Assembly: GCA_035307765.1 (NCBI GenBank)
Contig: DATGHU010000040.1
Location: 34,983 to 98,982, forward strand
From: a bacterium
Lineage (GTDB): Bacteria > Sysuimicrobiota > Sysuimicrobiia > Sysuimicrobiales > Segetimicrobiaceae
Direction of reading: 5' to 3'
Length of the DNA: 64,000 nucleotides
Shown: piece after piece, positions 17,841-26,775 of the stretch
Layout: each line of letters opens with the position of its first letter
How positions within the stretch are numbered: the stretch's first letter is position 1
Notes under the pieces: generated by a model
The model's database searches: none
What the model saw: only the letters and a program-made list of their open reading frames with translations
What the model was told of the DNA's origin: nothing
Made by a program: the position numbers and the translations under genes

Positions 17841-18662
17841 TCAACCGTCCGGTGGGCGGCGTCCCCGGGCCGTCATGACGATGAATCCCTGGGACACGAA
17901 GTTGGGGGAATCAAGAAGCGCAAAGTACGCCTCGATCTCGGCCTCTGTCGCTAGATGGGCGTCGACAATGTCCTTTCGAAGTTGCTCAACGGAGAGCCGC
18001 TTCCAGTACGTCGCCGCAGTGCCGGCGTGAAGCAGAGACACACGCCCCTCGGCATGGACTTCGGCCAGTCCGAGAGCGCTTAGATACCCATACAGATGGT
18101 GCCCGCAGTACACGTGGCCCCGCGTGGCCATCACCCGATCTTTCCCCTGCTCGACCTTCATGAAGAGTTCGTTGTTTGCGGAATTCATGGGGGAGACAAG
18201 AGCAACCGAGGCGTTGTCTGTATCCTCACAAACCAACCAGCCTCCGGGTTTGAGCGCTGATCGCATCCGCCGCAGCGCCTTCTCACGTTCGGGAATGTGC
18301 TCCAATACCAGTCTCGAAAGCACCAGATCGAATCTACACTCCGGGAGATCCTCTGAGAGGATATCATGACGACGAACGTCGAGATTGGTCATGGGCAAGG
18401 TCTCAAGAAAGCGAGTGTCCAGGTCGGTCGCCATGACGTATCCGGCCTGCCCCACTCGTTGGCACAACCACTCGGCGATCGTGCCGCCTCCGGCGCCGAC
18501 TTCCAGACAGTGCCAGCCTTCACCCACCCCGAGCGCCTCCAGGTGTTTAATCGTGCCAGGATCAAGGAGTTGCTCAAGGCCCCGGAGTCGCTGCCGTGCG
18601 TGGACCCACGTGGGGTCAAACGCATACTTGTCCATTGGGGTGGAATTGTGAGGTGGGGTCAC
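17841..18662 (-). CDS. Class I SAM-dependent methyltransferase
   Basis: 273 residues. Motif I LEVGAGGGTIAEWL (about 54-67) binds SAM, an acidic ATDLDTRFLE loop follows, then motif II-like FDLVLSRLVLEHIPE and the post-motif LKPGGWLVCEDTD. The C-terminal part (YWKRLSVEQLRKDIV...) resembles small-molecule methyltransferases. The start GTG 18662 has GGAGG 9 bases upstream, better than the internal ATG at 18635. The substrate is unknown. It is monocistronic and neighbours the tRNA. Confidence 0.88.
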   Translation of the reverse strand: MTPPHNSTPMDKYAFDPTWVHARQRLRGLEQLLDPGTIKHLEALGVGEGWHCLEVGAGGGTIAEWLCQRVGQAGYVMATDLDTRFLETLPMTNLDVRRHDILSEDLPECRFDLVLSRLVLEHIPEREKALRRMRSALKPGGWLVCEDTDNASVALVSPMNSANNELFMKVEQGKDRVMATRGHVYCGHHLYGYLSALGLAEVHAEGRVSLLHAGTAATYWKRLSVEQLRKDIVDAHLATEAEIEAYFALLDSPNFVSQGFIVMTARGRRPPDG

Positions 18663-18918
18663 CGCGAAACCTCCGCCGCAGGGGCCAGGAACCCGTACCG
18701 CGCCGCTCCGCAGGTTCGATGGGGCAACGCGAACGGAGCATCAACCTTCTGAATCAACATGACCGCAGATTGACAGGGATGCGGGCCCGGGCCCCACCGG
18801 TCCGGGGCGAGGCGCGAGACCTTTCGTGCGAAGACAAATCCGATTGCGCGGCCGAGAACATACCCGGAGCGTCCCCGGCCGGGGTCCGAGAAGATTGACC
18901 GGGGGTCGACCGGAGGGG

Positions 18919-21186
18919 TCATCTCGACCCATGGGGGGAAATGGGGGCGACCGACACGGTAATGAGCGCGATGTCATCGCGTGGAGGCGATTCCTGCGGA
19001 AGGACGTGCGCGAGGATCGCTCGTGCGGGATCGTCGGCACCCGTCTGCAACACCGCGCGCATCGCCTCCTGCAGGGCCATCGAGCCCTTGATGGGGTCGC
19101 GGGTCATTTCGATCAGTCCATCAGTGTACAGCACCAGCAATGAGCCGGCCGGCAGTGTAATAATCCGCTCGGCCGGCCCATGTGCGCTGGGCGCCCCCAG
19201 CGGCGGACCACCCGTGATGGGAAGAATCTCCACACGTCCGTTCGAAGTCCCAAGCATCGGCGGAGGATGGCCGGCGGAGGCAAGTGTCACCGTGAGTGTG
19301 TCGGCATCAAGCTCGCCGACGATAGCCGTGGCCATTCCGTCCCCCGCGCTGGTCGCCGTGAGGACCTCCCCGGCGCGGCGGAGGATCGCCCAAGGCGCAT
19401 ATCCCTCCAATGCCGCCGCGCGGACGGTTTGGCGTAGCTGTCCCATGATCAGGGCTGCATGCAGCCCGTGCCCCACGACATCCCCCACCGACATCATCAC
19501 ATGGCCGGTCGGGAGCGCAAACGCATCATACCAGTCGCCTCCGATTTCGGCCTCGTCACTGCCCGGCGCGTATGCGGCGTGGATGGTCACCCCGCTGAGG
19601 ATCGGCAGGGCCTCCGGCAGGAACGCCCGCTGAAGCGCACCCGCGATCCGGTGTTCGCGTTCATAGAACCGAGCGCGCTCCAACGCTTGCGCACAGAGTC
19701 GGCCGAGGCTCTCCAGGAAAGCGCGATCGTTCTCAGGAAACAGCCGGGAGTCCGCGGTGACGAACAGCAGTGCCCCGATCGGCCGTCCTTGGACCATCAG
19801 CGGCACAGCGACCCGGGCCCCCCATTCGAGCGCGCCCTGCAGCTCAGCGAGGTCCGGATGCTGAGCAACACCGGCATTCCGGGAGGGCAGGAATACCAAC
19901 TGTCGCCTCCGCACTGCGTCCGTGATGGCGATCCGGGTAGTAATCGGGATGTGGTGCCAGCGCCCGATGAACCCCTCGGGAATACCGATGGCACGCACGA
20001 TATCCAGGGTCTGCCCATCTTCGCTCAGCAGGCACATCGTCCCAGTCTGAGCATCGAGCGCGGCGATTCCACGATCAACGATCACCTCAGCAACCTGTGC
20101 CGGAGTCAGCGCCTCGGACAACGCGGCGGTGATCGCCTGGAGCCGCGCGATGCGGTCGGTTGCCCGTTCCGCTCCGGCGCGAGCGACCTCGGCCTCGTGG
20201 CGGGCCGCGTCGGCCTCGTGGCGGGCCGCGTCGGCAGCTTGGCGAGCCGTGTCGGCGGCGATGCGGGTTGCCTGTTCGGATTGATAGAGGGCAGCGTTGT
20301 CCAACGCCAAACCGGCGCGCAGGCCAATTTCCTCCGCCAGGCCAAGATCGCCTCGACCGTAGCGCCGGCGAGCCTCGGCCGACGCGAACGTAAGGGCCCC
20401 CAAGATGCGATCACGGCCCCTGATCGCGACGATCATCGCGGAAGCGAGCCCGAGCCGACGTAGGACGCTGAGGTAATCGGCATTGGGAGCGACGTGTTCC
20501 AAGAAGCGCTCGGTAATCACTTCAAACAATTCCGACTGGCCGGTGCGGATGACGCCCATCGATCCTTGAGAAGATTCTGGGGTGGGCGGGTAGCGTTCTT
20601 GGAGTTCCCTCGCCACCTGGAGCTTCAATGGGTCTCGATGGGCCACCACGAGCGTCCGTATGATTCCGGCCGCATCCGCAACGTCAACCGCGCACCAATC
20701 GGCGAATGTCGGCACGCAAAAGTTGGCCAGCCCCGACAATCTTGCCGACACATCCAGTGAAGCGCCGGACAGCAGAGCTCCGACATCGGCGAGAAATTGC
20801 TGCACTGCCACACTGTGTCGCTGCGCTTCCTCGACCCGTCGCAAACGTCTCCCGCTGAACGCCACGGTCCACGCGGCCAATGCGAAGAGTCCCAACAGGG
20901 GAAACGTCCCCGGTGACATCGCAAACGATCGCTCCGGAGAAATGATAAAGGACCATACGGCCCCGACGCAGAGGAGCGCTGATCCATAGCCGGCGATCGG
21001 CCCTGCGTAATACGCGACCCCCCCGATAACCGGGATCGGGACGAAAAGGAACTGGCTGGGAAATTTTCCGCGGAGCCAGACCATCCCCAGGGTCAACACG
21101 CTTGTGCAGAGGAGGGCGACGACGACTTGGCGCAACGGAGACTGCGCGCCCCCGCTCACCGACAGGAGGGCGGGCCGCGGAGACAT
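18919..21186 (-). CDS. Membrane GAF-GAF-SpoIIE (PP2C-type) serine phosphatase
   Basis: 755 residues. Domains in order: four transmembrane helices resembling the KdpD/DUF4118 region (about 18-115); a first GAF domain (about 130-300); an Ala/Glu/Arg coiled coil with repeated AARHEAD units (about 305-345); a second GAF domain (about 350-500); and a SpoIIE phosphatase domain (about 530-750) with EIGGDWYDAF, GDVVGHGLHAA and LLVLYTDGLIE, which hold the metal-binding acidic residues. Such proteins dephosphorylate anti-sigma-factor antagonists in partner-switching systems in response to signals sensed by GAF domains. No anti-sigma factor or antagonist gene is adjacent, so the partners lie elsewhere. 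Confidence 0.92.
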   Translation of the reverse strand: MSPRPALLSVSGGAQSPLRQVVVALLCTSVLTLGMVWLRGKFPSQFLFVPIPVIGGVAYYAGPIAGYGSALLCVGAVWSFIISPERSFAMSPGTFPLLGLFALAAWTVAFSGRRLRRVEEAQRHSVAVQQFLADVGALLSGASLDVSARLSGLANFCVPTFADWCAVDVADAAGIIRTLVVAHRDPLKLQVARELQERYPPTPESSQGSMGVIRTGQSELFEVITERFLEHVAPNADYLSVLRRLGLASAMIVAIRGRDRILGALTFASAEARRRYGRGDLGLAEEIGLRAGLALDNAALYQSEQATRIAADTARQAADAARHEADAARHEAEVARAGAERATDRIARLQAITAALSEALTPAQVAEVIVDRGIAALDAQTGTMCLLSEDGQTLDIVRAIGIPEGFIGRWHHIPITTRIAITDAVRRRQLVFLPSRNAGVAQHPDLAELQGALEWGARVAVPLMVQGRPIGALLFVTADSRLFPENDRAFLESLGRLCAQALERARFYEREHRIAGALQRAFLPEALPILSGVTIHAAYAPGSDEAEIGGDWYDAFALPTGHVMMSVGDVVGHGLHAALIMGQLRQTVRAAALEGYAPWAILRRAGEVLTATSAGDGMATAIVGELDADTLTVTLASAGHPPPMLGTSNGRVEILPITGGPPLGAPSAHGPAERIITLPAGSLLVLYTDGLIEMTRDPIKGSMALQEAMRAVLQTGADDPARAILAHVLPQESPPRDDIALITVSVAPISPHGSR

Positions 21187-21383
21187 CAGCGACCCCCTCC
21201 CCTCGGCGTCGACCCCCGGTGCCAGGTGGTGCGGCTGGGGATCAGCCCTTCGATCGTAACCGCCGCTTCCCGCTTCCCCATCTTCGCGTCTCCAAGCGCA
21301 ATGCCACCGCGACGTGATGAATGCGCGATTGCGGCCGGCGTCTCAAATCGTCGTTCGGCAACGTTCAGCCCGGGCAATGTCCA

Positions 21384-22349
21384 TCAAGCGGTCTCATCCG
21401 CCACCCCGGACGCGAGTCCGGCCTTCTCGCGCACGTTCTTGGCCTCTCTCTTTCCTCTGTCGAATTCAGCCCGCCGGCGCCCGATTTCCTCGAGCGTGAG
21501 GCATTCGATATTGCAGTAATCGCGCTTCCAAGCAGGGCTGGGGCCCCATCTCAACGGAGACTGTACGGTGGTCCGTGGGGCTGGTGCAGCCTCGACCACC
21601 TTGAGGGCGAGGTCAAGGGTGAAGGCCTGCGACGCGGAGTCGTTGGGGCGGCCCGCTCCGTTCCCGAGCGGGAAATCCGAGAACACAAAACGCGGCACGC
21701 CCACATACTCGACAATATCTTTGGCGCAACCCATCACAACGGTGGAGACACCGTGTTCTTCCAGCATTCGCGCGGCAAGACCGACGGTCTGGTGGCAGAC
21801 GGGGCAGTTGGGAACCAGGATCGCCACATCGACTTCGTCGGCCAGACAACGTGCGACGATCTCCGGGCAGTCGATCTCGAGCGTGACGCGATGGCTGCGA
21901 TTGGTTGGAACGCCGTGAAAACGCGGGGCAACCGACCCGATGCGACCTGAGGCGGCGTTGTGACGCAGCGCGGTCAGCGGAAAGTACGCGGCGGGATCGT
22001 CGGCCTTGGTGTGCTTACGATCAATCGCGATGTGTGAGATGCGCAGGTCGTGGTCCTTGGTCGTGTCACCCGAGTACACGGTGTAGAACTTGGCCGCCGC
22101 ATTGTAGGGGGCCCCGGGCCCTTGATCGCCCTTGTCCGGCTGATAGGGAGCCGCCGTGGTAATGATACTGACCCGACACCGGGCGAGCGGCTTAGGCAAT
22201 GGCCGAAACGGCACGTCGGAGTAATGGGCCCACTCGTAAGGCGCGCCATAGCCCAACGCCTGATAATAATCCCGGATCCGTGGTAGGTAAGGAACCGGCA
22301 CATCATCCTCAGCGGCGAAGCCAAATTTCCTGCCACGCTCGCTCGTCAT
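21384..22349 (-). CDS. Glycine/sarcosine/betaine reductase B-like protein
   Basis: 321 residues from ATG 22349, which has GGAGG 9 bases upstream; the longer open frame upstream is not protein-like. The protein resembles the GrdB/PrdB-like family of selenoprotein-B subunits, where an active-site Sec or Cys in a C-x2-C context acts in reductive deamination. Here the pair is C182-P-V-C185 (NCPVCHQTVG) and there is no in-frame TGA suggesting selenocysteine. A HIAIDRKHT segment lies at about 106-114. No other glycine-reductase subunits are nearby, so a different role is likely. Family assignment is by overall resemblance. Confidence 0.65.
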   Translation of the reverse strand: MTSERGRKFGFAAEDDVPVPYLPRIRDYYQALGYGAPYEWAHYSDVPFRPLPKPLARCRVSIITTAAPYQPDKGDQGPGAPYNAAAKFYTVYSGDTTKDHDLRISHIAIDRKHTKADDPAAYFPLTALRHNAASGRIGSVAPRFHGVPTNRSHRVTLEIDCPEIVARCLADEVDVAILVPNCPVCHQTVGLAARMLEEHGVSTVVMGCAKDIVEYVGVPRFVFSDFPLGNGAGRPNDSASQAFTLDLALKVVEAAPAPRTTVQSPLRWGPSPAWKRDYCNIECLTLEEIGRRRAEFDRGKREAKNVREKAGLASGVADETA

Positions 22350-22885
22350 GGCGGTACCTCCAATTCTCGATACGTCACCCCCCAATGAGGAGTGTCCGCC
22401 CCGCGCGTACGTGACAGGGTGACCTCCAGGGGAAGTGATCGCGCGGTGGCGGATCGACCACGCCGGCCTCCACCAGCGGAGGAATCCGCCAAGCCCGACG
22501 TTCGGCGGAGGGATCCGTTGTTCCTCGGGGCGGACGTGGTCTGAATGGCGGGGCGTCGCGCGGCACAAGCTCGTTGGAATCAACCCTCCGGCGCCCATCG
22601 GGGGGTGAGTCGAAGGATAAACCTCAGACACGCCATCGTCCACGCAAGACATCGGCAACGGCGTTCAGCGAGAGCACCGTGATCGCGATCGCCGCGCCCG
22701 GAAAGATGCCATGCCAGGGTCGGCGCAAGTCAGCGCCCGTGCGTAGTCGAGCGGAGGATGCCGCTGTGCCCGGCGAAAGAATCGCGGCTCGGCGGCGGTC
22801 AGCGTTGGAAAACGAAAACAATTTCGGTTGCGTCGGGGAAGAGGATGACACCTCTCTTACGCTGGCCGGGCAGCGGAAGATCCAT
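22350..22885. other. Decayed intergenic region
   Basis: 536 bases between two leftward genes. The only recognisable content is the C-terminal tail of a DppC-type permease (22624-22737). The rest has no supported gene, RNA or repeat and reads like eroded coding sequence. Confidence 0.5.
22624..22737 (-). pseudogene. C-terminal remnant of a DppC-type ABC permease
   Basis: The last 37 codons of a minus-strand open frame read PWHGIFPGAAIAITVLSLNAV and end in GRWRV. This closely matches the permease tail PHMALFPGLMICLTVLSVNYV encoded at the right of the window. The upstream body of such a gene is absent. A relic of a lost importer operon. Confidence 0.6.
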
Positions 22886-23731
22886 TCAGGCTTCCCTCGC
22901 ACCTGAGGTCACTCGCGCTTCGAGGCAGCGCGCCAGCAGGCGGGCGTCTCCCAAGCGCTCCGACCACGCCGCAAATGCGTTGGTGGGGCCACGCCACCGC
23001 AGGCGGTCCACGTCGCGGAAAAGGGGCGCATCGGTTCTGAGCACGGCGAGGTCCTTGAATAGGAGCGCCTGGTCGCGTCGGTTCTCCCGCAGTACGGCTG
23101 GCGGAAAGTTCTCAATGATGCCGTATTGATTCAGTAGCCGTGCCGCGGTGGTCCGGCCTATCCCCGGAATGCCTGGATATCCGTCTGCCTGGTCCCCGAC
23201 GAGGGCGAGGAAGTCGGGGATCAGGACCGGGTCCACCCCGAACTTTGCGCGAACTCCCTGCTCATCGAGGATCCTCTGACCTTTGCGGTCAACCTGCACG
23301 ACACGCTCGCCCCGGACGCACTGGGCCAGGTCCTTGTCCGGGGTCCAGATGCAGATTTTCTCCACGTTCGTATTTCCGGAGGCGATCTGCGCCGCGGAGG
23401 CCAATCCGTCGTCGGCTTCGAGCTCGATCATGGGCCAGACTGCCACGCCCATCGCCGTGAGCGCTTCTTCCAGGGGGGAGAATTGCGCAAAAAGCGCGGG
23501 GTCAACGCCCTCGCCGGTCTTGTAATCGGGCCACAGATCGTTGCGGAAAGATTCGATGACATGGTCGGTCGCCACACCGACGTGAGTCGCCCCGGTCTCG
23601 ATCATCTGCAACAAGGAATGCAGGACACCGACAACAGCGCCGAAGGGCGGATCCGCGCTCTTCTTGTACCGGCGAAGCCCGTAGAACTGGCGGAACAGTT
23701 CGTACGTGCCGTCGAGGAGATGAACGATCAT
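22886..23731 (-). CDS. Stand-alone 5'-3' exonuclease (Pol I N-domain / FEN-like)
   Basis: 281 residues, about the size of the nuclease domain of DNA polymerase I and with no polymerase attached. Motifs: LLDGTYELFRQFYG at the N-terminus (metal Asp), ATDHVIESFRNDLWPDYK, the acidic EADDGLASAA cluster, TPDKDLAQCV, and the H3TH segment GDQADGYPGIPGIGRTTAARLL that binds DNA. It would process flaps or RNA primers. It lies 18 bases downstream of the M24 peptidase gene, probably co-transcribed. Confidence 0.92.
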   Translation of the reverse strand: MIVHLLDGTYELFRQFYGLRRYKKSADPPFGAVVGVLHSLLQMIETGATHVGVATDHVIESFRNDLWPDYKTGEGVDPALFAQFSPLEEALTAMGVAVWPMIELEADDGLASAAQIASGNTNVEKICIWTPDKDLAQCVRGERVVQVDRKGQRILDEQGVRAKFGVDPVLIPDFLALVGDQADGYPGIPGIGRTTAARLLNQYGIIENFPPAVLRENRRDQALLFKDLAVLRTDAPLFRDVDRLRWRGPTNAFAAWSERLGDARLLARCLEARVTSGAREA

Positions 23732-23749
23732 CGCCGCTCGTGCGTCCGC

Positions 23750-24907
23750 TTATCCCCCCGCCGCGGCGACGCACCACCCACGGTCGACGTCACCAAGTCC
23801 CTCGCACCCAGTCGCGGTCACGACCACGCTGTCCTCGATTTTGACGTGTCCAACATCTGGGTGCCGAACTTCTGTCTCAATCGACACGACCATCCCGGCC
23901 TCCAGCGCGCGCGTGCTTTCGGGCGTCACTTCCGGGGGTTCGTGGCTCACCATCCCGAGCCCGTGGGCGAGGAAGCGGCCGTACTCCGCCCCGGGCCCAA
24001 CCCGGACGGCCTCGCTGCCAACCCGCCACAACTCACCGCAGGATACACCGGGTCCCACCGAGGTGCGGGCGCGCTCCTGTGCCGCGCGGCACACCTCAAA
24101 CAGCGCGCTGGCCGCGGGGGGCGGCGGCCCCACCGAGCCCATCCGCGCAATGTCGGCGATATATTCGTCCAATTCGGCGCCGACGTCCAGGTGCATCGGG
24201 CAACCGCGCCCCCACGCCTGGGATGAAGGCGCCCGGAGCAGTCCCGGTCCAACGTTGATCAGCGAATAGAGAAAGGCCGCGCCGCGCTCGCCGACGTGTC
24301 GCTCGACCCGCGCCGCGATCTGACGGGTGGTCTCCTCGGCTCGGCTCTGCATAAAGACCGCACGGACCACCTCGGCCGTCAGGCGATGCACCTCGCGCAG
24401 TCGCGCCAGCTCGTGCGGTTGCTTGATGGCCCGCAGTTCGCCCAGGAGCGACGTGCCGTTGACGAACGACGCCTCGGGAAGTTCCCGCCTCAGGGCTTCG
24501 TAGGCGTCTACCGGCAGGAACGACGACTCGATCGCGATCGTCGCTCCGGCAAAACCGTGATCCCGCAGCGCCCGCGCCGCCGCGGCCGCAGCGTCGGACG
24601 ACATATTGGGACCGCGCGGGACCCAGCGCCGATCGGCGATCCAGAACGGGCCAAAGGCGGCGATGTAATCCTGCTCGTCGAGCGCGCGGTCCTGTCGGCC
24701 CACGTAGAACGCCGAGTCGAGCCGGGTGGATGGAACGGCGACGAATGAAAGGTACCGCCCACCGCCGAACCGCGACGCCCTGGAGAAGAACGGGAGGTAA
24801 TAGCCCCCGGTAAGGTACCGGACACTGTATCGTGTGCTCGCGAGCACGACGTCGACCTGCTGGGCGCGGGCGAGGCGGGCGAACCGCTCGGGATCAAACG
24901 GGAGCAT
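23750..24907 (-). CDS. M24-family peptidase (Xaa-Pro aminopeptidase/creatinase type)
   Basis: 385 residues. An N-terminal creatinase-like domain (about 1-160, with YSVRYLTGGYYLPFF) precedes a pita-bread catalytic domain. Candidate metal ligands: Asp in MHLDVGAELDEY and in IADIARMG, His in HGLGMVSHEPPEV, Glu in VVSIETEVRHPD and Glu in HVKIEDSVVV. Members cleave Xaa-Pro bonds or hydrolyse creatine-like C-N bonds; the precise substrate is not set by these motifs. First gene of a pair with the exonuclease. Confidence 0.88.
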   Translation of the reverse strand: MLPFDPERFARLARAQQVDVVLASTRYSVRYLTGGYYLPFFSRASRFGGGRYLSFVAVPSTRLDSAFYVGRQDRALDEQDYIAAFGPFWIADRRWVPRGPNMSSDAAAAAARALRDHGFAGATIAIESSFLPVDAYEALRRELPEASFVNGTSLLGELRAIKQPHELARLREVHRLTAEVVRAVFMQSRAEETTRQIAARVERHVGERGAAFLYSLINVGPGLLRAPSSQAWGRGCPMHLDVGAELDEYIADIARMGSVGPPPPAASALFEVCRAAQERARTSVGPGVSCGELWRVGSEAVRVGPGAEYGRFLAHGLGMVSHEPPEVTPESTRALEAGMVVSIETEVRHPDVGHVKIEDSVVVTATGCEGLGDVDRGWCVAAAGG

Positions 24908-25222
24908 CTTGACCGCTATTTCCGTTTTGGCGCGCCCACTCCTCCCACGGGAGGACCGTCAGGCCCCCCACACACCGCATCCGAGGCCTGCCCGAAGACC
25001 CTTGCCGTACCTTGCGTCCGTGCCGGCCCGAATCCGACCCGTGCGGCGAACGGGACCCGCACCTCCCCGTGCATCCAGGATGGATCGAGCGATGATGCCG
25101 TCCTTCCGATCCACGAAGATCCGAGAGGCCGGAGAGATACGTACGTCAGACCCACAGCGCCCGCCGAGCGGGTGTCCGCGGCGCCGCGTTCGATCGCCCC
25201 CCCCGGGTGAGGCGCGCGTGGC
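24908..25222. other. Intergenic stretch
   Basis: 315 bases between two leftward genes. A minus-strand frame of about 124 codons crosses it and overlaps chrB, but it has no ribosome site, no recognisable domain and Arg/Gly-rich composition. Nothing is called. Confidence 0.45.
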
Positions 25223-26194
25223 TTATCGGGCCGAGCGTCTCCGCCCCGACGTCGTCCGCGGACTCTGAGAGAGCGCGGCGTGCAACCCATCGAAGAGCGC
25301 GAGACCGTGGACCTCGCGCTCAGCGTCGGGGAGGACTTGCCAACCCTTCAGGATCGCGTCGACCCCGGGACCTTCCAGGCGCACGTAGCGGCCATCACGC
25401 AGATCGATCTCGTGGACGATTTCTGCGATCGCCCGCAACCCGGGGTCGTCGAGGCCGAATGCCTTGAGCATCGTCTCAAACGTGCAGAGGGACCCTCGGT
25501 GACCGAAGGTCGCACCCCGCATGTCGAAGGCGACCTCCTCGGGGGCCGCTGTGGTCGAATAGCGAATCTGCGCACGGGGGTTGATAAAGCGGCGGATCAG
25601 CCAGGCGCAAGCCAGGCGATCCACGTGGGGGTGGGGACGCGTCACCCATCGTTTGTCCCGGTACGCCGCGACCGCGGCGGGGGGGATCCGGGGGTCGGCC
25701 GTGGGGGCGGGAGCGAGCGCCTGCTCAACCCGGGCCAGCGCCGCAGCGGCATGTATTCCGGCGGGGGCGCCGAAGAAATCGGTCCGCGCGATCTCCCCGT
25801 GCTCGCGCCGCAAGCGGGCGAGGAGGTCTCGGGCTTTCGCCTCCGCCCGCGCGGTGCGTGGGGCCTTGACCCGGAGGGACTTCTCCAAACCGGCCGCCCG
25901 GGCACCGAGCGACTCGTATTCCTTCCGCCGCGCCCCCTGGAAAAGTTCGATAAGGTGGGCGTCGCTGAGCCCCTCGAACCGCTCCACCCACATCAGCAGC
26001 GCCTCCCCATTCGCCTGCTCGACCTCCTGGGCCAGCCACTGGAACGCCTCAACGCATTCACCTCGCGCGGGCAACACGTGCACGCCCCCCTTAGGAGACA
26101 CGGCTCCCAAGGTCCGGAGGCGGCGCCACATCGTGACCCGCGGACTCGACCGCCCCGTAGACGGCAAGGAATAGGAGAATACCACCCAAGCCAT
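25223..26194 (-). CDS. chrB: Chromate resistance regulator/protein ChrB
   Basis: 323 residues. The N-terminal ChrB domain (VVFSYSLPSTGRSSPRVTMW ... GGVHVLPARGECVEAFQWLA) is followed by a helical region and the C-terminal ChrB domain (KRWVTRPHPHVDRLACAWLI, RFINPRAQIRYS, GHRGSLCTFETMLKAFGL). ChrB proteins act as chromate-responsive regulators or accessory factors of the ChrA efflux pump. The start ATG 26194 has no Shine-Dalgarno and lies just after a TATGAT box at 26212-26217 on the same strand, so transcription may begin only a few bases upstream (near-leaderless). It is divergent from a second ChrB-domain gene. Confidence 0.93.
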   Translation of the reverse strand: MAWVVFSYSLPSTGRSSPRVTMWRRLRTLGAVSPKGGVHVLPARGECVEAFQWLAQEVEQANGEALLMWVERFEGLSDAHLIELFQGARRKEYESLGARAAGLEKSLRVKAPRTARAEAKARDLLARLRREHGEIARTDFFGAPAGIHAAAALARVEQALAPAPTADPRIPPAAVAAYRDKRWVTRPHPHVDRLACAWLIRRFINPRAQIRYSTTAAPEEVAFDMRGATFGHRGSLCTFETMLKAFGLDDPGLRAIAEIVHEIDLRDGRYVRLEGPGVDAILKGWQVLPDAEREVHGLALFDGLHAALSQSPRTTSGRRRSAR

Positions 26195-26328
26195 TTGACG
26201 TTGACAAGCGTATCATATATTGCTACGCTACGCAATACGTATTACGTCTCGTTTTCGCCTGAGCGCCGCAGCGCGGTCGGGGCACGGTGCGGCTCGGGCG
26301 CGAGAGAGGACCGGTGGAGGTGTTGGGC
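26195..26328. promoter_or_regulatory. Divergent chrB promoter region with a palindrome
   Basis: This AT-rich 134-base gap contains TATGAT (minus strand, 26217-26212), TTGACG-TTGACA (26195-26206) and a perfect 10-base palindrome AATACGTATT (26234-26243) next to tandem GCTACGCTACGC. The palindrome lies between the two divergent starts and is a candidate ChrB operator. The rightward gene has GGAGG at 26316-26320. Confidence 0.5.
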
Positions 26329-26769
26329 ATGAAGTGGGTCACACGCAAGAACGCCAATGTCGATCGGATTGCCTGTCCGTGGCTCATTCGGAAATTCGTC
26401 GACCAGGACCCGGTGTTCATCTATGTCCGCGCAGAAGAGGTCAGGGCCGCGGCTAAGCGCGAGGAGGCCATCCCCTTTGACATCAAGGACGTCGAGTTGG
26501 GTCATGTCGACGGCCGATGCAGCTTCGAATCGATCATGGTCAAGTACGCGCTCACCGATCCGGCCCTGCAGAAACTGGCGAAGATCGTTCACGGCGCGGA
26601 CGTTGCCGCGGACGTCAACATCGTCCCCGAGGCGGCCGGCCTCAAGGCGATCGCCCACGGCTTCGCCTTGCTCCATGGCGACAACGACCACAAGAAGATC
26701 CGATTGGAAACCCCCCTCTACGATGCGCTGTACGCGTGGTGCCAACGCACAGTGGCCGAAGAGCGGTAA
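26329..26769 (+). CDS. Stand-alone ChrB C-terminal domain protein
   Basis: 146 residues from ATG 26329 with GGAGG 8 bases upstream; a GTG at 26287 is in frame but lacks a ribosome site. The whole protein corresponds to the C-terminal half of ChrB: MKWVTRKNANVDRIACPWLI, RKFVDQDPVFIY, LGHVDGRCSFESIMVKYAL and HGADVAADVN. It parallels the same segment in the neighbouring full ChrB, including the D-R-I/L-A-C-x-W-L-I core with its Cys. It lies 6 bases before the beta-propeller gene, so they are co-translated. Confidence 0.9.
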   Translation: MKWVTRKNANVDRIACPWLIRKFVDQDPVFIYVRAEEVRAAAKREEAIPFDIKDVELGHVDGRCSFESIMVKYALTDPALQKLAKIVHGADVAADVNIVPEAAGLKAIAHGFALLHGDNDHKKIRLETPLYDALYAWCQRTVAEER

Positions 26770-26775
26770 GGCACA

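Noticed and set aside
24916..25290. A 124-codon frame between the M24 gene and chrB
   Set aside because: It overlaps chrB and has Arg/Gly-rich composition with no recognisable motif.
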